A stretch of DNA of 64,000 nucleotides from Candidatus Schekmanbacteria bacterium RIFCSPLOWO2_02_FULL_38_14 (GTDB lineage Bacteria > Schekmanbacteria > GWA2-38-11), in assembly GCA_001790855.1 (NCBI GenBank), contig MGDH01000004.1, positions 20,237-84,236 on the forward strand, given 5' to 3'. The translations under genes were made by a program, and so were the position numbers. Below are positions 1-8,051 of this stretch, in pieces. Position 1 is the stretch's first letter. Every line of letters starts with the position of its first letter. Under the pieces are notes generated by a model. It was given only the letters and a program-made list of their open reading frames with translations. It was not told where the DNA came from and searched no databases.

Positions 1-2233
1 GCATCACCACGTCAAGGACGAGGAAATCTATTTTATCTTTATTCTCAATAAATTTTTTTATTGCATCATTCCCGTCAACTGCCTCAATCACCTTATAACC
101 ATATTCCTCAAGAATACTTTTTACAAACCCCCTGACTCCGCTGTCATCCTCTGCCACAAGCACTGTTTCTTTTCCAAATACTGAAACCGTCTTTTCTGCC
201 GCTTCTGTTTTCTCAACCTTAGATTCAGTTAATGGCAGATATATACTAAACCTTGTTTCCTTCCCGGGCTCGCTGTAGCAATTAATATAACCATTGTGCT
301 TCTTGATTATTCCGTAAGCCATTGACAGTCCAAGCCCTGTCCCTTTGCCAACCTCCTTGGTTGTAAAAAATGGTTCAAATACCTTTCCTATTGTTTCTCT
401 GTCCATACCAACACCTGTATCTGTAACAGAAATGCTGGCATACCTTCCGGTGTTCCCGTAGCCATAGGTTTTTTTGAATTTCTCATCCAGTTCCTTAATA
501 TTTGTGCTTATTGTTAAAACTCCTCCCTTTGGCATTGCATCCCTTGCATTTGTAACAAGATTCATCAATACCTGCTCCATCTGGCCAGAATCTGCCATCA
601 CAATAAGATTTTTATCTGCAAGGGTTAAATTAAGCTCAATATCCTCCCCAATAACCCTTCTAAGAAATTTCTCCATTCCTTTCACACTATCATTGATATT
701 TAACGGCCTCGAATCGGTTAATTGTTTTCTGCTGAAGGCAAGGAGACTCTGAATTAAATCAGCAGCCCTCTTTGAAGATTTAAATATCTGCTCAACATAA
801 TTACTTAACTGTTCATCTCCTCTGGTTTTAGAAGCAAGGATTTCACTATAACCTATTATTGCTGTAAGGATATTGTTAAAGTCATGCGCAATACCTCCTG
901 TAAGATTGCCAATCGCTTCCATCTTCTGCGCCTGACGGAGTTGGTTTTCAAGTTTTCTGTGCTCTGTAATATCTCTGGCAATCTCAAGTATATTCACTAC
1001 CTTCCCTTTTTCATCCTTTACAGGAAATGCCCGTAAATCCCACTTCCTGCCATCAGGGCTTACATTTTCTAAATTTTCTATATTCCCTGTCTGAAAGCTC
1101 ATCAAAACAGGGCATTTAGCACAAGGAATTGAACGTTTATGCCACAATTCATAACAATGCTTTCCCTCTATATCTGAAACCTCTATACCCAAACCCTCTG
1201 CAGCTCCACGATTTGCCCAGATTATTTTCAGGTCAGGATTCTGTAAAACCAGCGTGTCAGGAATAGCATCAAGCAATGTATTAAATTCCTGAAACAGCCT
1301 CCGGTATTTTTTTTCACTTTCAATAAGCACCTCCTCTGCCTCTCTGCGCCTGGTTTCAGCGATATCAATTTCTCTTCCAATCACACGAGATATTTTCGAT
1401 ATGAGGAAAGAGGCAATAATCAACGAAAGGATTGCCACTAATGATGATAGCAATGTATGGCTGGTTACCCGCGATAAAAATATATTTTCCAGCAAATGAC
1501 CAAGCATGATAATGACAAGAACAAATGGAAGGAATGCCCGCATCATACGGGAATAAACTGATGAACCGATGAATAATTTTGTTGGCCAGCAGGCTGAACC
1601 CTGAGAAAAAATAATTCCCAAGCCAAAAAATACAAAAGCGATTCCTGTTGTAAGCGCTACCGGTATTACTTTCCCGCCATATAATAACGGGCTTCCATAC
1701 AAATAACCTATCAATACTATAAAACCTATAAGAACTACAGCAACAGCAAGCTCTCCTGACAGATTTCTGACCCTTTCTCTGTTTTTTGATGAGGCGAAAA
1801 GCATTAACAGAAGCGCCAAACCGGATAGTAAAAAAAGAGAAGCCGTAATTGGCGACATTCTACCTATTAAAACTTCACCAAATCTTTCCGGCTCAGGAAC
1901 AAACAGGTTTTCAATATCAAAACCTGTTAAGCCAAAAAAATTGCCAGCTATAATAGAATTCATAAGTAAAGACAGAAATACGTTAATTCTGGAAATTATC
2001 TTGCCAAAATTACTCAATGGCAGACGTGCATGAAAAAACAATGCGCTGCTCAACAGGATAAACGACATAGCAGTGCTTGGAGCCATTGGAATATATTTAT
2101 TGCTGATTCTTGTAATGATAAGGAAATTAGTCATCCAGCCTGCAATCGCAAGCAAACTGAAGCCTACTGTTACTGCAATGCACAGCAGTGAAAGTTTTTT
2201 TATTGTAGACTCAGAATGGATATCATCGCTCAT
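1..2233 (-). CDS. Membrane-bound hybrid sensor histidine kinase (partial)
   Basis: Hybrid sensor kinase cut by the left edge of the window after about 744 residues. Roughly the first 255 residues are a run of hydrophobic segments (about seven or eight membrane helices) of no sensor type I can name. A PAS-like domain follows (about 290-405, with a CAKCP stretch), then a HisKA domain with the phospho-accepting His450 in GGIAHDFNN, a HATPase domain with DTGVGMD and GKGTGLGLS, and a C-terminal receiver domain whose acceptor Asp741 (VLDVV) is nearly the last visible residue. ATG 2233 is preferred to the in-frame ATG at 2239 because GGAG lies 7 bases before it. Signal and output are unknown; the phosphorelay role is inferred from domain order. 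Confidence 0.93.
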   Translation of the reverse strand, partial: MSDDIHSESTIKKLSLLCIAVTVGFSLLAIAGWMTNFLIITRISNKYIPMAPSTAMSFILLSSALFFHARLPLSNFGKIISRINVFLSLLMNSIIAGNFFGLTGFDIENLFVPEPERFGEVLIGRMSPITASLFLLSGLALLLMLFASSKNRERVRNLSGELAVAVVLIGFIVLIGYLYGSPLLYGGKVIPVALTTGIAFVFFGLGIIFSQGSACWPTKLFIGSSVYSRMMRAFLPFVLVIIMLGHLLENIFLSRVTSHTLLSSLVAILSLIIASFLISKISRVIGREIDIAETRRREAEEVLIESEKKYRRLFQEFNTLLDAIPDTLVLQNPDLKIIWANRGAAEGLGIEVSDIEGKHCYELWHKRSIPCAKCPVLMSFQTGNIENLENVSPDGRKWDLRAFPVKDEKGKVVNILEIARDITEHRKLENQLRQAQKMEAIGNLTGGIAHDFNNILTAIIGYSEILASKTRGDEQLSNYVEQIFKSSKRAADLIQSLLAFSRKQLTDSRPLNINDSVKGMEKFLRRVIGEDIELNLTLADKNLIVMADSGQMEQVLMNLVTNARDAMPKGGVLTISTNIKELDEKFKKTYGYGNTGRYASISVTDTGVGMDRETIGKVFEPFFTTKEVGKGTGLGLSMAYGIIKKHNGYINCYSEPGKETRFSIYLPLTESKVEKTEAAEKTVSVFGKETVLVAEDDSGVRGFVKSILEEYGYKVIEAVDGNDAIKKFIENKDKIDFLVLDVVM

Positions 2234-2328
2234 AAACATTCTCCATTCCCCGGAAGGTTCTCCTGCAACAGGAAGTGTTTCAGAAGTATTATAAAGCAAA
2301 AAAATTTTGAGAATTTTCTTTGGTAGGA

Positions 2329-2357
2329 ATCTTACAACAACATATCCCCGATGTCAA
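2329..2357 (-). promoter_or_regulatory. Sigma70-type promoter for the hybrid kinase
   Basis: On the minus strand a perfect -35 TTGACA (2352-2357) and a -10 TAAGAT (2329-2334) are separated by 17 bases. They point at the kinase start at 2233, leaving a leader of about 90 bases. Prediction from consensus only. Confidence 0.55.
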
Positions 2358-2473
2358 CTACATGCTATCCGCCAACAATTGCCTGTTTTTTAATACCTTT
2401 ATCCAAGACATTCCCTGCCTTTCTTGAAAACCCCTGTATTGAAAACGGTGTTTGAAAAAGAGAATTTCAGAAA

Positions 2474-2656
2474 TCAAAACTCCGCCTTGAACCCAACATC
2501 AAAAACCTGACTGCAGTTAGGACAGATTAGTTTTATTTTATATTTTGACTTTTCACTTCTTCCAGACCTTTCAAACATTATGTGAAAACCGTTTCTATAG
2601 CCGCATTTAGGGCAGACCTTGAAGCTTTTCCCTATTTTTTTCTTAACTGCCTTCAT
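2474..2656 (-). CDS. Small zinc-ribbon protein
   Basis: Sixty-residue basic protein with two Cys pairs, CPKC near residue 15 and CPNC near residue 45, the usual pattern of a one-zinc ribbon fold. The spacer is rich in Lys, Arg and Ser. AAAAGGA lies 7 to 8 bases before the ATG, so the frame looks translated. It sits downstream of the metal-transport cluster on the same strand, with a gap that holds a degenerate transporter tail, so membership of that operon is uncertain. No catalytic domain is present; a nucleic-acid or protein-binding role would be a guess. Confidence 0.6.
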   Translation of the reverse strand: MKAVKKKIGKSFKVCPKCGYRNGFHIMFERSGRSEKSKYKIKLICPNCSQVFDVGFKAEF

Positions 2657-2768
2657 AAAAATATCCTTTTAATAAAATACTAACTACTGTTCACTGACTA
2701 CTTATTTCAAACTCACAGCTTTTTTATCCCCAGCTCCTTCATCTTTCTCCAGTTCGACTTTCGACTTT

Positions 2769-2867
2769 TTAAAGTATCCAGTCCGGTTTCAGATGTTTGA
2801 AGCTTTCAAACTGGACAAGCGCCATGTAGATACCAAAAAGTGTTATTAGAATCCAGGCAATCCAAAT
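2769..2867 (-). pseudogene. C-terminal remnant of a second transporter copy
   Basis: Overlapping the 3' end of the His-rich transporter, another frame encodes 32 residues (ILITLFGIYMALVQFESF in the middle) and stops at 2769. The core LFGIYMAL matches the intact transporter's own tail IFGLYMAL. It has no start and looks like the 3' end of a paralogue fused behind the intact gene by deletion. Confidence 0.45.
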
Positions 2868-3631
2868 CCATAAATATGATTAAGTTCCTCCAACGCCATA
2901 TAAAGGCCAAAAATAGCTATCAGAACCCCACTAATCCTTGTAAACATAACTTCATATTTTTCCTGATTCAACTTCTTCAAAAACATTGAAGCCCTGCCAA
3001 TAAAATAGGTCATTATCAAAACAACAAGCGTAGTAGCTATAGCGTAGGCTAAAAAAATTAACACACTGGAAAGAATGCTATCTGATTTAAGAGCTAATGT
3101 ATACATTGGTAGAGTAGCAGGACACGGGAGAATCATATTGATAAAGCTTAGCGAAAACATTCCCCAGTAGATTCCGTGTTTAAATTTTTTCTTGCCTGGC
3201 TTTGCAGGTTTTTCTCTGTGGTCTTTGCTGTGGCTGTGGCTGGTTTCATGGCTATGGCTATGTCCATGGTCATGGTCGTGGTCATCATGTTCGTGGTCAA
3301 AATGAAGCCACGTCGGCTTAAATATTAGAATAATTCCAAGAATAATCAGAATACCTGCTGTGCCTGCCCCCATGTAAGCACTCCAGTTCATAGGGATGAA
3401 ATCACCTATAACACCAAAAGCTATCCCTAAAAGAATACAGGCAACAGTCGTTCCAGCGCAAAACATTAAACTTATATAGAACAGCTTTTTCATAGTCTTT
3501 GCAGTTATTGCAAAAGGCGCTAATATAGGCCATGAATGTTCACACGGACTTAAGCCATGGAGAAGCCCAAGAAGTATGGGCAGTCCTAACAGCCCCAAAA
3601 TAGAAGTAAAATTAGAAATCACACCGTTCAT
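2846..3631 (-). CDS. His-rich polytopic metal transporter (TauE/SafE-NicO-like)
   Basis: 261-residue inner-membrane protein with about six membrane helices in two halves. The first half opens with LLHGLSPCEHSWPILAPFA and the second contains INMILPCPATLPMY, so each half carries a Pro-Cys or Cys-Pro element, as in the superfamily that holds CcdA/DsbD, UreH and NicO/RcnA proteins. The loop between the halves (about residues 109-150) has 12 His alternating with Asp and Ser, then a Lys-rich stretch, a common metal-buffering feature of Ni, Co or Zn transporters. It is last in the run of metal genes, 104 bases after the P1B-ATPase stop. Substrate and direction are inferred; a thiol-redox role like CcdA is the main alternative. 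Confidence 0.72.
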   Translation of the reverse strand: MNGVISNFTSILGLLGLPILLGLLHGLSPCEHSWPILAPFAITAKTMKKLFYISLMFCAGTTVACILLGIAFGVIGDFIPMNWSAYMGAGTAGILIILGIILIFKPTWLHFDHEHDDHDHDHGHSHSHETSHSHSKDHREKPAKPGKKKFKHGIYWGMFSLSFINMILPCPATLPMYTLALKSDSILSSVLIFLAYAIATTLVVLIMTYFIGRASMFLKKLNQEKYEVMFTRISGVLIAIFGLYMALEELNHIYGFGLPGF

Positions 3632-3651
3632 AAAATTTTCCCTTTCGTAAA

Positions 3652-3734
3652 AAAGGGTTCAAGGGGTCTAGGGTTCTAGGATTTAAGTGAAAATCAAATC
3701 CCAACCCTCGAACCCTTGAATCCTCGAACCCCTG
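3652..3734. repeat. GGGTTCAAGG-type inverted repeat, copy 1
   Basis: Imperfect inverted repeat opening with GGGTTCAAGGGG and closing with CGAACCCCTGA around an AT-rich centre. It fills the gap between the ATPase stop and the transporter start. The same family recurs at 5689, 45988, 51073 and 62690. Confidence 0.7.
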
Positions 3735-3735
3735 A

Positions 3736-5673
3736 TTAATCTTTATACTTGTACCCTATCAGCCTTGATGAATTCCCTACAACAACCAGAGAGCCTATGT
3801 TGTGAACAACTGCCCCTGCAACAGGACCTATTGTTCCAAAAGATGCAAGGAGAAGGGCAAAGGCATTTATGGCTATAGAAATAGCAAGGCTCTGTTTTAT
3901 AATCTGGACAGTCTTCCTGCTAAGAGCGATCCCTTCCGTCACTTTTGCTATATCATCAGAGACAAGTGCAATATGGGCTGCTTCAATTGCTGCATCAGTT
4001 CCGATTGCGCCCATTGCAATGCCAACATCTGCCATCGCAAGGGCCGGAGCATCATTTATTCCGTCTCCAACCATTGCAACCCTCTCTCCGCTATCTTTTA
4101 ATTTTTTGATGTAATCAACCTTTCCTTCAGGCAAAAGGTCAGCTACAATCTCGTCAAACCCGGCACCCCTTGCAGTAGCCTCAGCAGCTTTTTTGTTATC
4201 TCCGGTAAGAAGTATTACCTTTTTTATTCCAAGAGACCTGATATCTTTTACTGTCTGAAAAACTTCTTCCTTTATTTTATCAGCTATGCTTATACCCCCT
4301 ATTATTCTGTTATCTCTTGAAACAAGGACTGATGTTTTCCCATCATCAAGCTCTCTGTTTATGAACTCATTTGCCTCATCAGGAATATCTACTCCCATTT
4401 CTTCATAAAGCCTTGTGTTTCCAACAAGTATTCTTTCTCCAAAAGCCATGGCTTCAACTCCCTTTCCAACAATTGCTCTTGTCTTTTCAGGAGACGGAAC
4501 ACTTATTCCAGACTGCCCTGCTTTTTTAAGAATTGCCCCGCCAAGGGAATGTTCAGAATATTTTTCAGCAGTTGCAGCTATCTCCAGAACTTCAGACTCA
4601 GAAGCACTGTTAAACCCCTTAATATTTTTCACCTCAGGAGTCCCATAAGTAAGAGTCCCTGTTTTATCAAACACAAAGGCTGAAAGCTTTCCCATTGCTT
4701 CAAGTGTTGCCCCGCCCTTAATTAAAATCCCTTTTCTTGCTGCATTGCCTATCCCTGCAACAACTGCTGTTGGAGTAGCTATTACAAGGGCACACGGGCA
4801 GGCAACTACAAGCACAGTAACAGCCCTCAGAACACTCCCTGTCAGCAAATATACCATTATGGCAAGTGTTAACATTGATGGTGTAAACCAGGTTGAGAAC
4901 CTGTCAGCAATTCTTTCAATTGGTGGTTTTGATGCCTGCGCTTTTTTCACAAGCTCAATTATCTTTGAAAGAGTCGTATCCTTTCCAATCTTTGTTGTTT
5001 TAATTATCAGAACCCCTGCCCTGTTTATTGTCCCTCCGAAAACCTCATCACCCATCTTTTTGTAGACTGCCATTGATTCTCCGGTGATTGATGCCTGGTC
5101 AACCTCACCTTCTCCAACATCAATTATACCGTCAACAGGTATCCTTTCACCGGGTTTTACAACCACAAGGTCGCCAACCACGACTTCATCTATATCAACA
5201 ACTGCTTCTTCCCTTCCCCTTATGACTGTTGCTGTTTCAGGAGATAATTCCATCAACTTTCTTATTGCCTGTCCTGTTCTTGCAATGGTTATATCCTCAA
5301 GGAGTTCTCCAACATTCATCATCAGGACAACAATTGCGCCTGCAAGGTATTCGCCAACCCGGATTGATGCAAAAAGAGCACACGCAACAAGAACCTCTGC
5401 ATTGAGCTTTCTGTTTTCTATTGTTGAGATTATTGCATTTTTGACTATTGGATAACCGCTTAAAACAATTGCAACAAAAGAGAGGTTAATCCCAAAAGTG
5501 GTTTTATCAGAGCCTGAAATCCAGCTTGCAATTATAAAAATCACGGAAAGAACCGGGCTTAAAAAATCTTCCCATCTTTTAACAGCCTCTTCGAGCCCTC
5601 TGTGAGATTTATTCTCACGGGAATGCGAAGAAGCTGCCATCTCAATCAGACATTCCCTTGCTACATCATGCAT
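3736..5673 (-). CDS. P1B-type heavy-metal-transporting ATPase
   Basis: 645-residue ATP-driven metal pump of the inner membrane. It has four N-terminal membrane helices (about 35-130), the actuator TGES (197-200), the CPC membrane motif (292-294) in VVACPCALVIATPT, the phosphorylated Asp336 in DKTGT, GDGINDAP, and two last helices. Two features are unusual: the P1B hallmark SEHP is SEHS (373-376), and the last helix has HNIG (from 624) where Zn/Cd pumps have DxG, so the metal is not assignable. There is no N-terminal HMA domain. The ATG at 5673 (MHDVARE) is chosen because GGAG lies 5 bases upstream. The preceding gene begins with the same MHDV and repeats this protein's first membrane domain. 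Confidence 0.93.
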   Translation of the reverse strand: MHDVARECLIEMAASSHSRENKSHRGLEEAVKRWEDFLSPVLSVIFIIASWISGSDKTTFGINLSFVAIVLSGYPIVKNAIISTIENRKLNAEVLVACALFASIRVGEYLAGAIVVLMMNVGELLEDITIARTGQAIRKLMELSPETATVIRGREEAVVDIDEVVVGDLVVVKPGERIPVDGIIDVGEGEVDQASITGESMAVYKKMGDEVFGGTINRAGVLIIKTTKIGKDTTLSKIIELVKKAQASKPPIERIADRFSTWFTPSMLTLAIMVYLLTGSVLRAVTVLVVACPCALVIATPTAVVAGIGNAARKGILIKGGATLEAMGKLSAFVFDKTGTLTYGTPEVKNIKGFNSASESEVLEIAATAEKYSEHSLGGAILKKAGQSGISVPSPEKTRAIVGKGVEAMAFGERILVGNTRLYEEMGVDIPDEANEFINRELDDGKTSVLVSRDNRIIGGISIADKIKEEVFQTVKDIRSLGIKKVILLTGDNKKAAEATARGAGFDEIVADLLPEGKVDYIKKLKDSGERVAMVGDGINDAPALAMADVGIAMGAIGTDAAIEAAHIALVSDDIAKVTEGIALSRKTVQIIKQSLAISIAINAFALLLASFGTIGPVAGAVVHNIGSLVVVGNSSRLIGYKYKD

Positions 5674-5688
5674 ATCTGCTCCAAACAA

Positions 5689-5800
5689 AAGGGTTCAAGG
5701 ATTCGAGGGTTCAAGGAAAATACAAAGTAAAAAAATAAAAATATGGGGTTTGGGTTTATCTCACTTGATCCCTGGAATCCTTGACCCCTTGAACCCTTTT
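5689..5800. repeat. GGGTTCAAGG-type inverted repeat, copy 2
   Basis: Opens with GGGTTCAAGGATTCG and closes with CCTTGAACCC, fills the whole gap between the His-rich protein and the ATPase, and ends almost at both coding boundaries. Confidence 0.7.
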
Positions 5801-5803
5801 ACT

Positions 5804-6508
5804 TCACTTATTCCACGAAAAATCCAATCTCAAAAAACTGCCAAGCAGAATTAAAAACAGAGTCACTGCCACATAGAACATCTGCCCATAAATCATGGCA
5901 ATTATTAAAACAAGACTCACCGCCAAATCAGCATTAAATCTCTTTTCAATAATACCTCTTATAACTGAATTCTTTACCAGAGGGAAAAGTCCAATTACTG
6001 AAGCCATTACAAGAAACCCCCTGCCAAGAGTTCCACCCACCACACCAAGCCCGCTCAAAGCTGTCAGCAATCCGACAACAATAAGGGCAAACCAGTCCCT
6101 TGCAGGGTTATTGAACCATTTGTGTACAACGCTTGCCTCCTCCCTGTGGTGAACATGGTGATGAGAATGTAAAAGCTGGTGGCCATGATCATGAAGATGT
6201 TCAAAAGCCCTGTCAGAAAAAGTATCTCTCGGATGATTGTGATGGTGCTCATCCTCGTCTTCGTGGGCATGGTATTCTTCTTCTTCATGGTTGGAGTCGT
6301 GGTCATGACCTTGGTAATCCTCTTGTTCGCCGTGGTCGTGTTCTTCATCATCCTCATGCACATGCCTGAGTTCATAACCAGGATATTTTGATGCAAGCTT
6401 TTCATCGTGGTCATGCTCGTCTCCATGAGAATGATGAGACTTCTTACTCACATGTTTTTTCTTTGACCCTTTATCTTCAAACAAAGAATCTCTTTTGACA
6501 TCATGCAT
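5804..6508 (-). CDS. His-rich protein carrying a P1B-ATPase N-terminal membrane domain
   Basis: 234 residues in two parts. The first 130 contain 31 His interleaved with Asp and Glu, a strong candidate metal buffer. The last 95 form about four membrane helices and align with helices 1-4 of the neighbouring ATPase: FPLVKNSVIRGIIEKRFNAD here against YPIVKNAIISTIENRKLNAE there, ending LLGSFL against NVGELL. There are no actuator, CPC, DKTGT or nucleotide-binding parts. Both proteins start MHDV followed by a basic and an acidic residue, so they probably arose by duplication and truncation. I chose the ATG at 6508 because AGGAG lies 8 bases upstream; an in-frame ATG at 6538 lacks one. Likely role: metal binding or an accessory subunit of the pump (inference). 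Confidence 0.8.
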   Translation of the reverse strand: MHDVKRDSLFEDKGSKKKHVSKKSHHSHGDEHDHDEKLASKYPGYELRHVHEDDEEHDHGEQEDYQGHDHDSNHEEEEYHAHEDEDEHHHNHPRDTFSDRAFEHLHDHGHQLLHSHHHVHHREEASVVHKWFNNPARDWFALIVVGLLTALSGLGVVGGTLGRGFLVMASVIGLFPLVKNSVIRGIIEKRFNADLAVSLVLIIAMIYGQMFYVAVTLFLILLGSFLRLDFSWNK

Positions 6509-6540
6509 GGCTAATTCTCCTGAATATTTCATTAACATTA

Positions 6541-6616
6541 AAGGACAGCCAAGACGGCTATCCTACATTAGTAAATAATTTATTCTAAACCAGTAGGACA
6601 GGCGTCCCGCCTGTCA
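6541..6616. repeat. Two short REP-like hairpins
   Basis: Two palindromes: one with AGGA and AGCC arms at 6542-6564 and GACAGGCG-TCC-CGCCTGTC near 6597-6615. The second has an 8-bp stem and 3-base loop. Related GC-rich hairpins recur at 58677-58728. Neither is followed by a clear U-run on the minus strand, so I list them as repeats. Confidence 0.5.
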
Positions 6617-6627
6617 TGTTATAATAT

Positions 6628-7821
6628 TTATTTTGCACCTTGAACCTTTGCTTTTTTCTTCGTAGCTTTTGCCTTTACTTTTTCAAGTTTAATTAGCTTC
6701 CCCTTCTTCTTTTCAGCCGCACTCTTTTCTTCCATCTCTTTAGCATATTCCATTACCTGTTTGAATTTCTCAACACCCAGTGCTGCATTTTCAAATGGAG
6801 TCCTTCTCATCCTGAACCCTAAAGTCATCTCACTTGCAAGCCTGATGTCATCTTCGTTGACCTCTGTCCTGCTATCATAGGCAGCCTTTGCCTTTGAACC
6901 TCTTGTTATGATTATGTCAGGCCTGTGACCGTCAACATCAAGTTCTATGCACATCCTTGCTATTATTCTCAGAAAATGCTTATCCATATTAACTTTTGGA
7001 AGCAGTTCCTTTGCATGAATTATACGCTTTGTTATATCCCTGTTTGCAATCTCATATTTTTCTTTAAAAAGAATTGGATCCTTTTCAAACTCCTGAATAT
7101 GCTTTACAATCTGAAGTCTGCTGTTCAAATCATGGACCCCTTTTACCGCAACGTGGAATGCCATGCGGTCATGGAGCTGAGGCCTCAATTCCCCTTCATC
7201 AGGATTCATTGTGCCAACAAGCATAAAACTTGCAGGATGGGAAACCGATACCCCTTCCCTTTCAACAATGTTGACTCCCATTGCCGCAGAATCAAGAAGC
7301 ACATCCATTACATGGTCATCAAGAAGGTTAATGTTGTCAATATAGAGAATCCCGCGGTTTGCTTCAGCAAGTATTCCAACATCAAGGGCTTTAACTCCCT
7401 CTTTGATAGCTCTTTCTATGTTCAGAGTTCCGACAACCCTGTCCTCAGTTGCACCAACAGGAAGCTCTGCTATGTGCATCTTCTGCATCACAGATGGAAG
7501 TTTCTCCCCCTTCTCAAATTTTGACCTGCATATAGAGCACATCTTGCTTATATCCCTTGCGTCACATCTGAATTTGCAGTTCTTCACCACTTCTATTTCA
7601 GGAAGAACATCTGCAAGTCCCCTCACAGCCACTGTCTTGCCGCTCCCTCTCTCCCCTCTTACGAGTACTCCCCCAATCTGTGGATTGATGGCATTAAGGA
7701 TTAAGGCTAACTTCATCTTCTCCTGCCCTATTATTGCTGAAAAGGGAAAATTGGTCCTTCCTGTTGTAAATCTCTTTGATTCAGTTTCATGTTTTTCTAA
7801 AGCTAAGGCTTTCTTTGACAT
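6628..7821 (-). CDS. ChlI/BchI-type AAA+ protein with altered Walker B
   Basis: 397-residue paralogue of the Mg-chelatase I subunit. Walker A is GERGSGKT (56-63), a four-Cys insert follows (Cys82, 86, 95, 98), and the Walker B region reads [12 protein letters not shown], so the catalytic Glu present in both sister proteins of this cluster (YVDEINLL) is Asn163. The arginine-finger region is RPQLHDR rather than RPQLLDR. A Lys-rich tail of about 25 residues ends the protein. I use ATG 7821, not the upstream ATG 7848, because GGAGGAG lies 5 bases before it. It probably binds ATP but hydrolyses it poorly, suggesting a structural ring subunit (inference). It is the third I-type subunit in this run. 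Confidence 0.85.
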   Translation of the reverse strand: MSKKALALEKHETESKRFTTGRTNFPFSAIIGQEKMKLALILNAINPQIGGVLVRGERGSGKTVAVRGLADVLPEIEVVKNCKFRCDARDISKMCSICRSKFEKGEKLPSVMQKMHIAELPVGATEDRVVGTLNIERAIKEGVKALDVGILAEANRGILYIDNINLLDDHVMDVLLDSAAMGVNIVEREGVSVSHPASFMLVGTMNPDEGELRPQLHDRMAFHVAVKGVHDLNSRLQIVKHIQEFEKDPILFKEKYEIANRDITKRIIHAKELLPKVNMDKHFLRIIARMCIELDVDGHRPDIIITRGSKAKAAYDSRTEVNEDDIRLASEMTLGFRMRRTPFENAALGVEKFKQVMEYAKEMEEKSAAEKKKGKLIKLEKVKAKATKKKAKVQGAK

Positions 7822-7874
7822 TACTTCTCCTCCAAATTTCTTGTACATAGAAATTTATTAAAAATTCCCGACTA

Positions 7875-7993
7875 TGTCATTGCGAGGAGCAAAGCGACGA
7901 AGCAATCTCATCTTTTAGCTGTTAGCTGACAGCTGTCAGCTTTTCAATGAGATTGCCACGCCCATTCGGTAAGCTCATGGGCTCGCAATGACA
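7875..7993. repeat. TCATTGCGAG-type inverted repeat, copy 1
   Basis: About 119 bases bounded by TGTCATTGCGAGG and GCTCGCAATGACA, with GCAATCTC/GAGATTGC subterminal elements. Seven relatives occur in the window. It fills most of the gap between two chelatase genes. It encodes nothing; a MITE-like non-autonomous element is possible. Confidence 0.75.
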
Positions 7994-8051
7994 CCATCAA
8001 AAACAAAATTTTTCATTAACCTTGCTAATTTCATAAAATCCTAAATTATAT

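Noticed and set aside
6064-6426. Additional open frames on both strands over the His-rich gene
   Set aside because: They arise from the repetitive CAT/GAT codons of the His/Asp-rich segment and give low-complexity Met/Thr or Val/Phe chains without ribosome sites.
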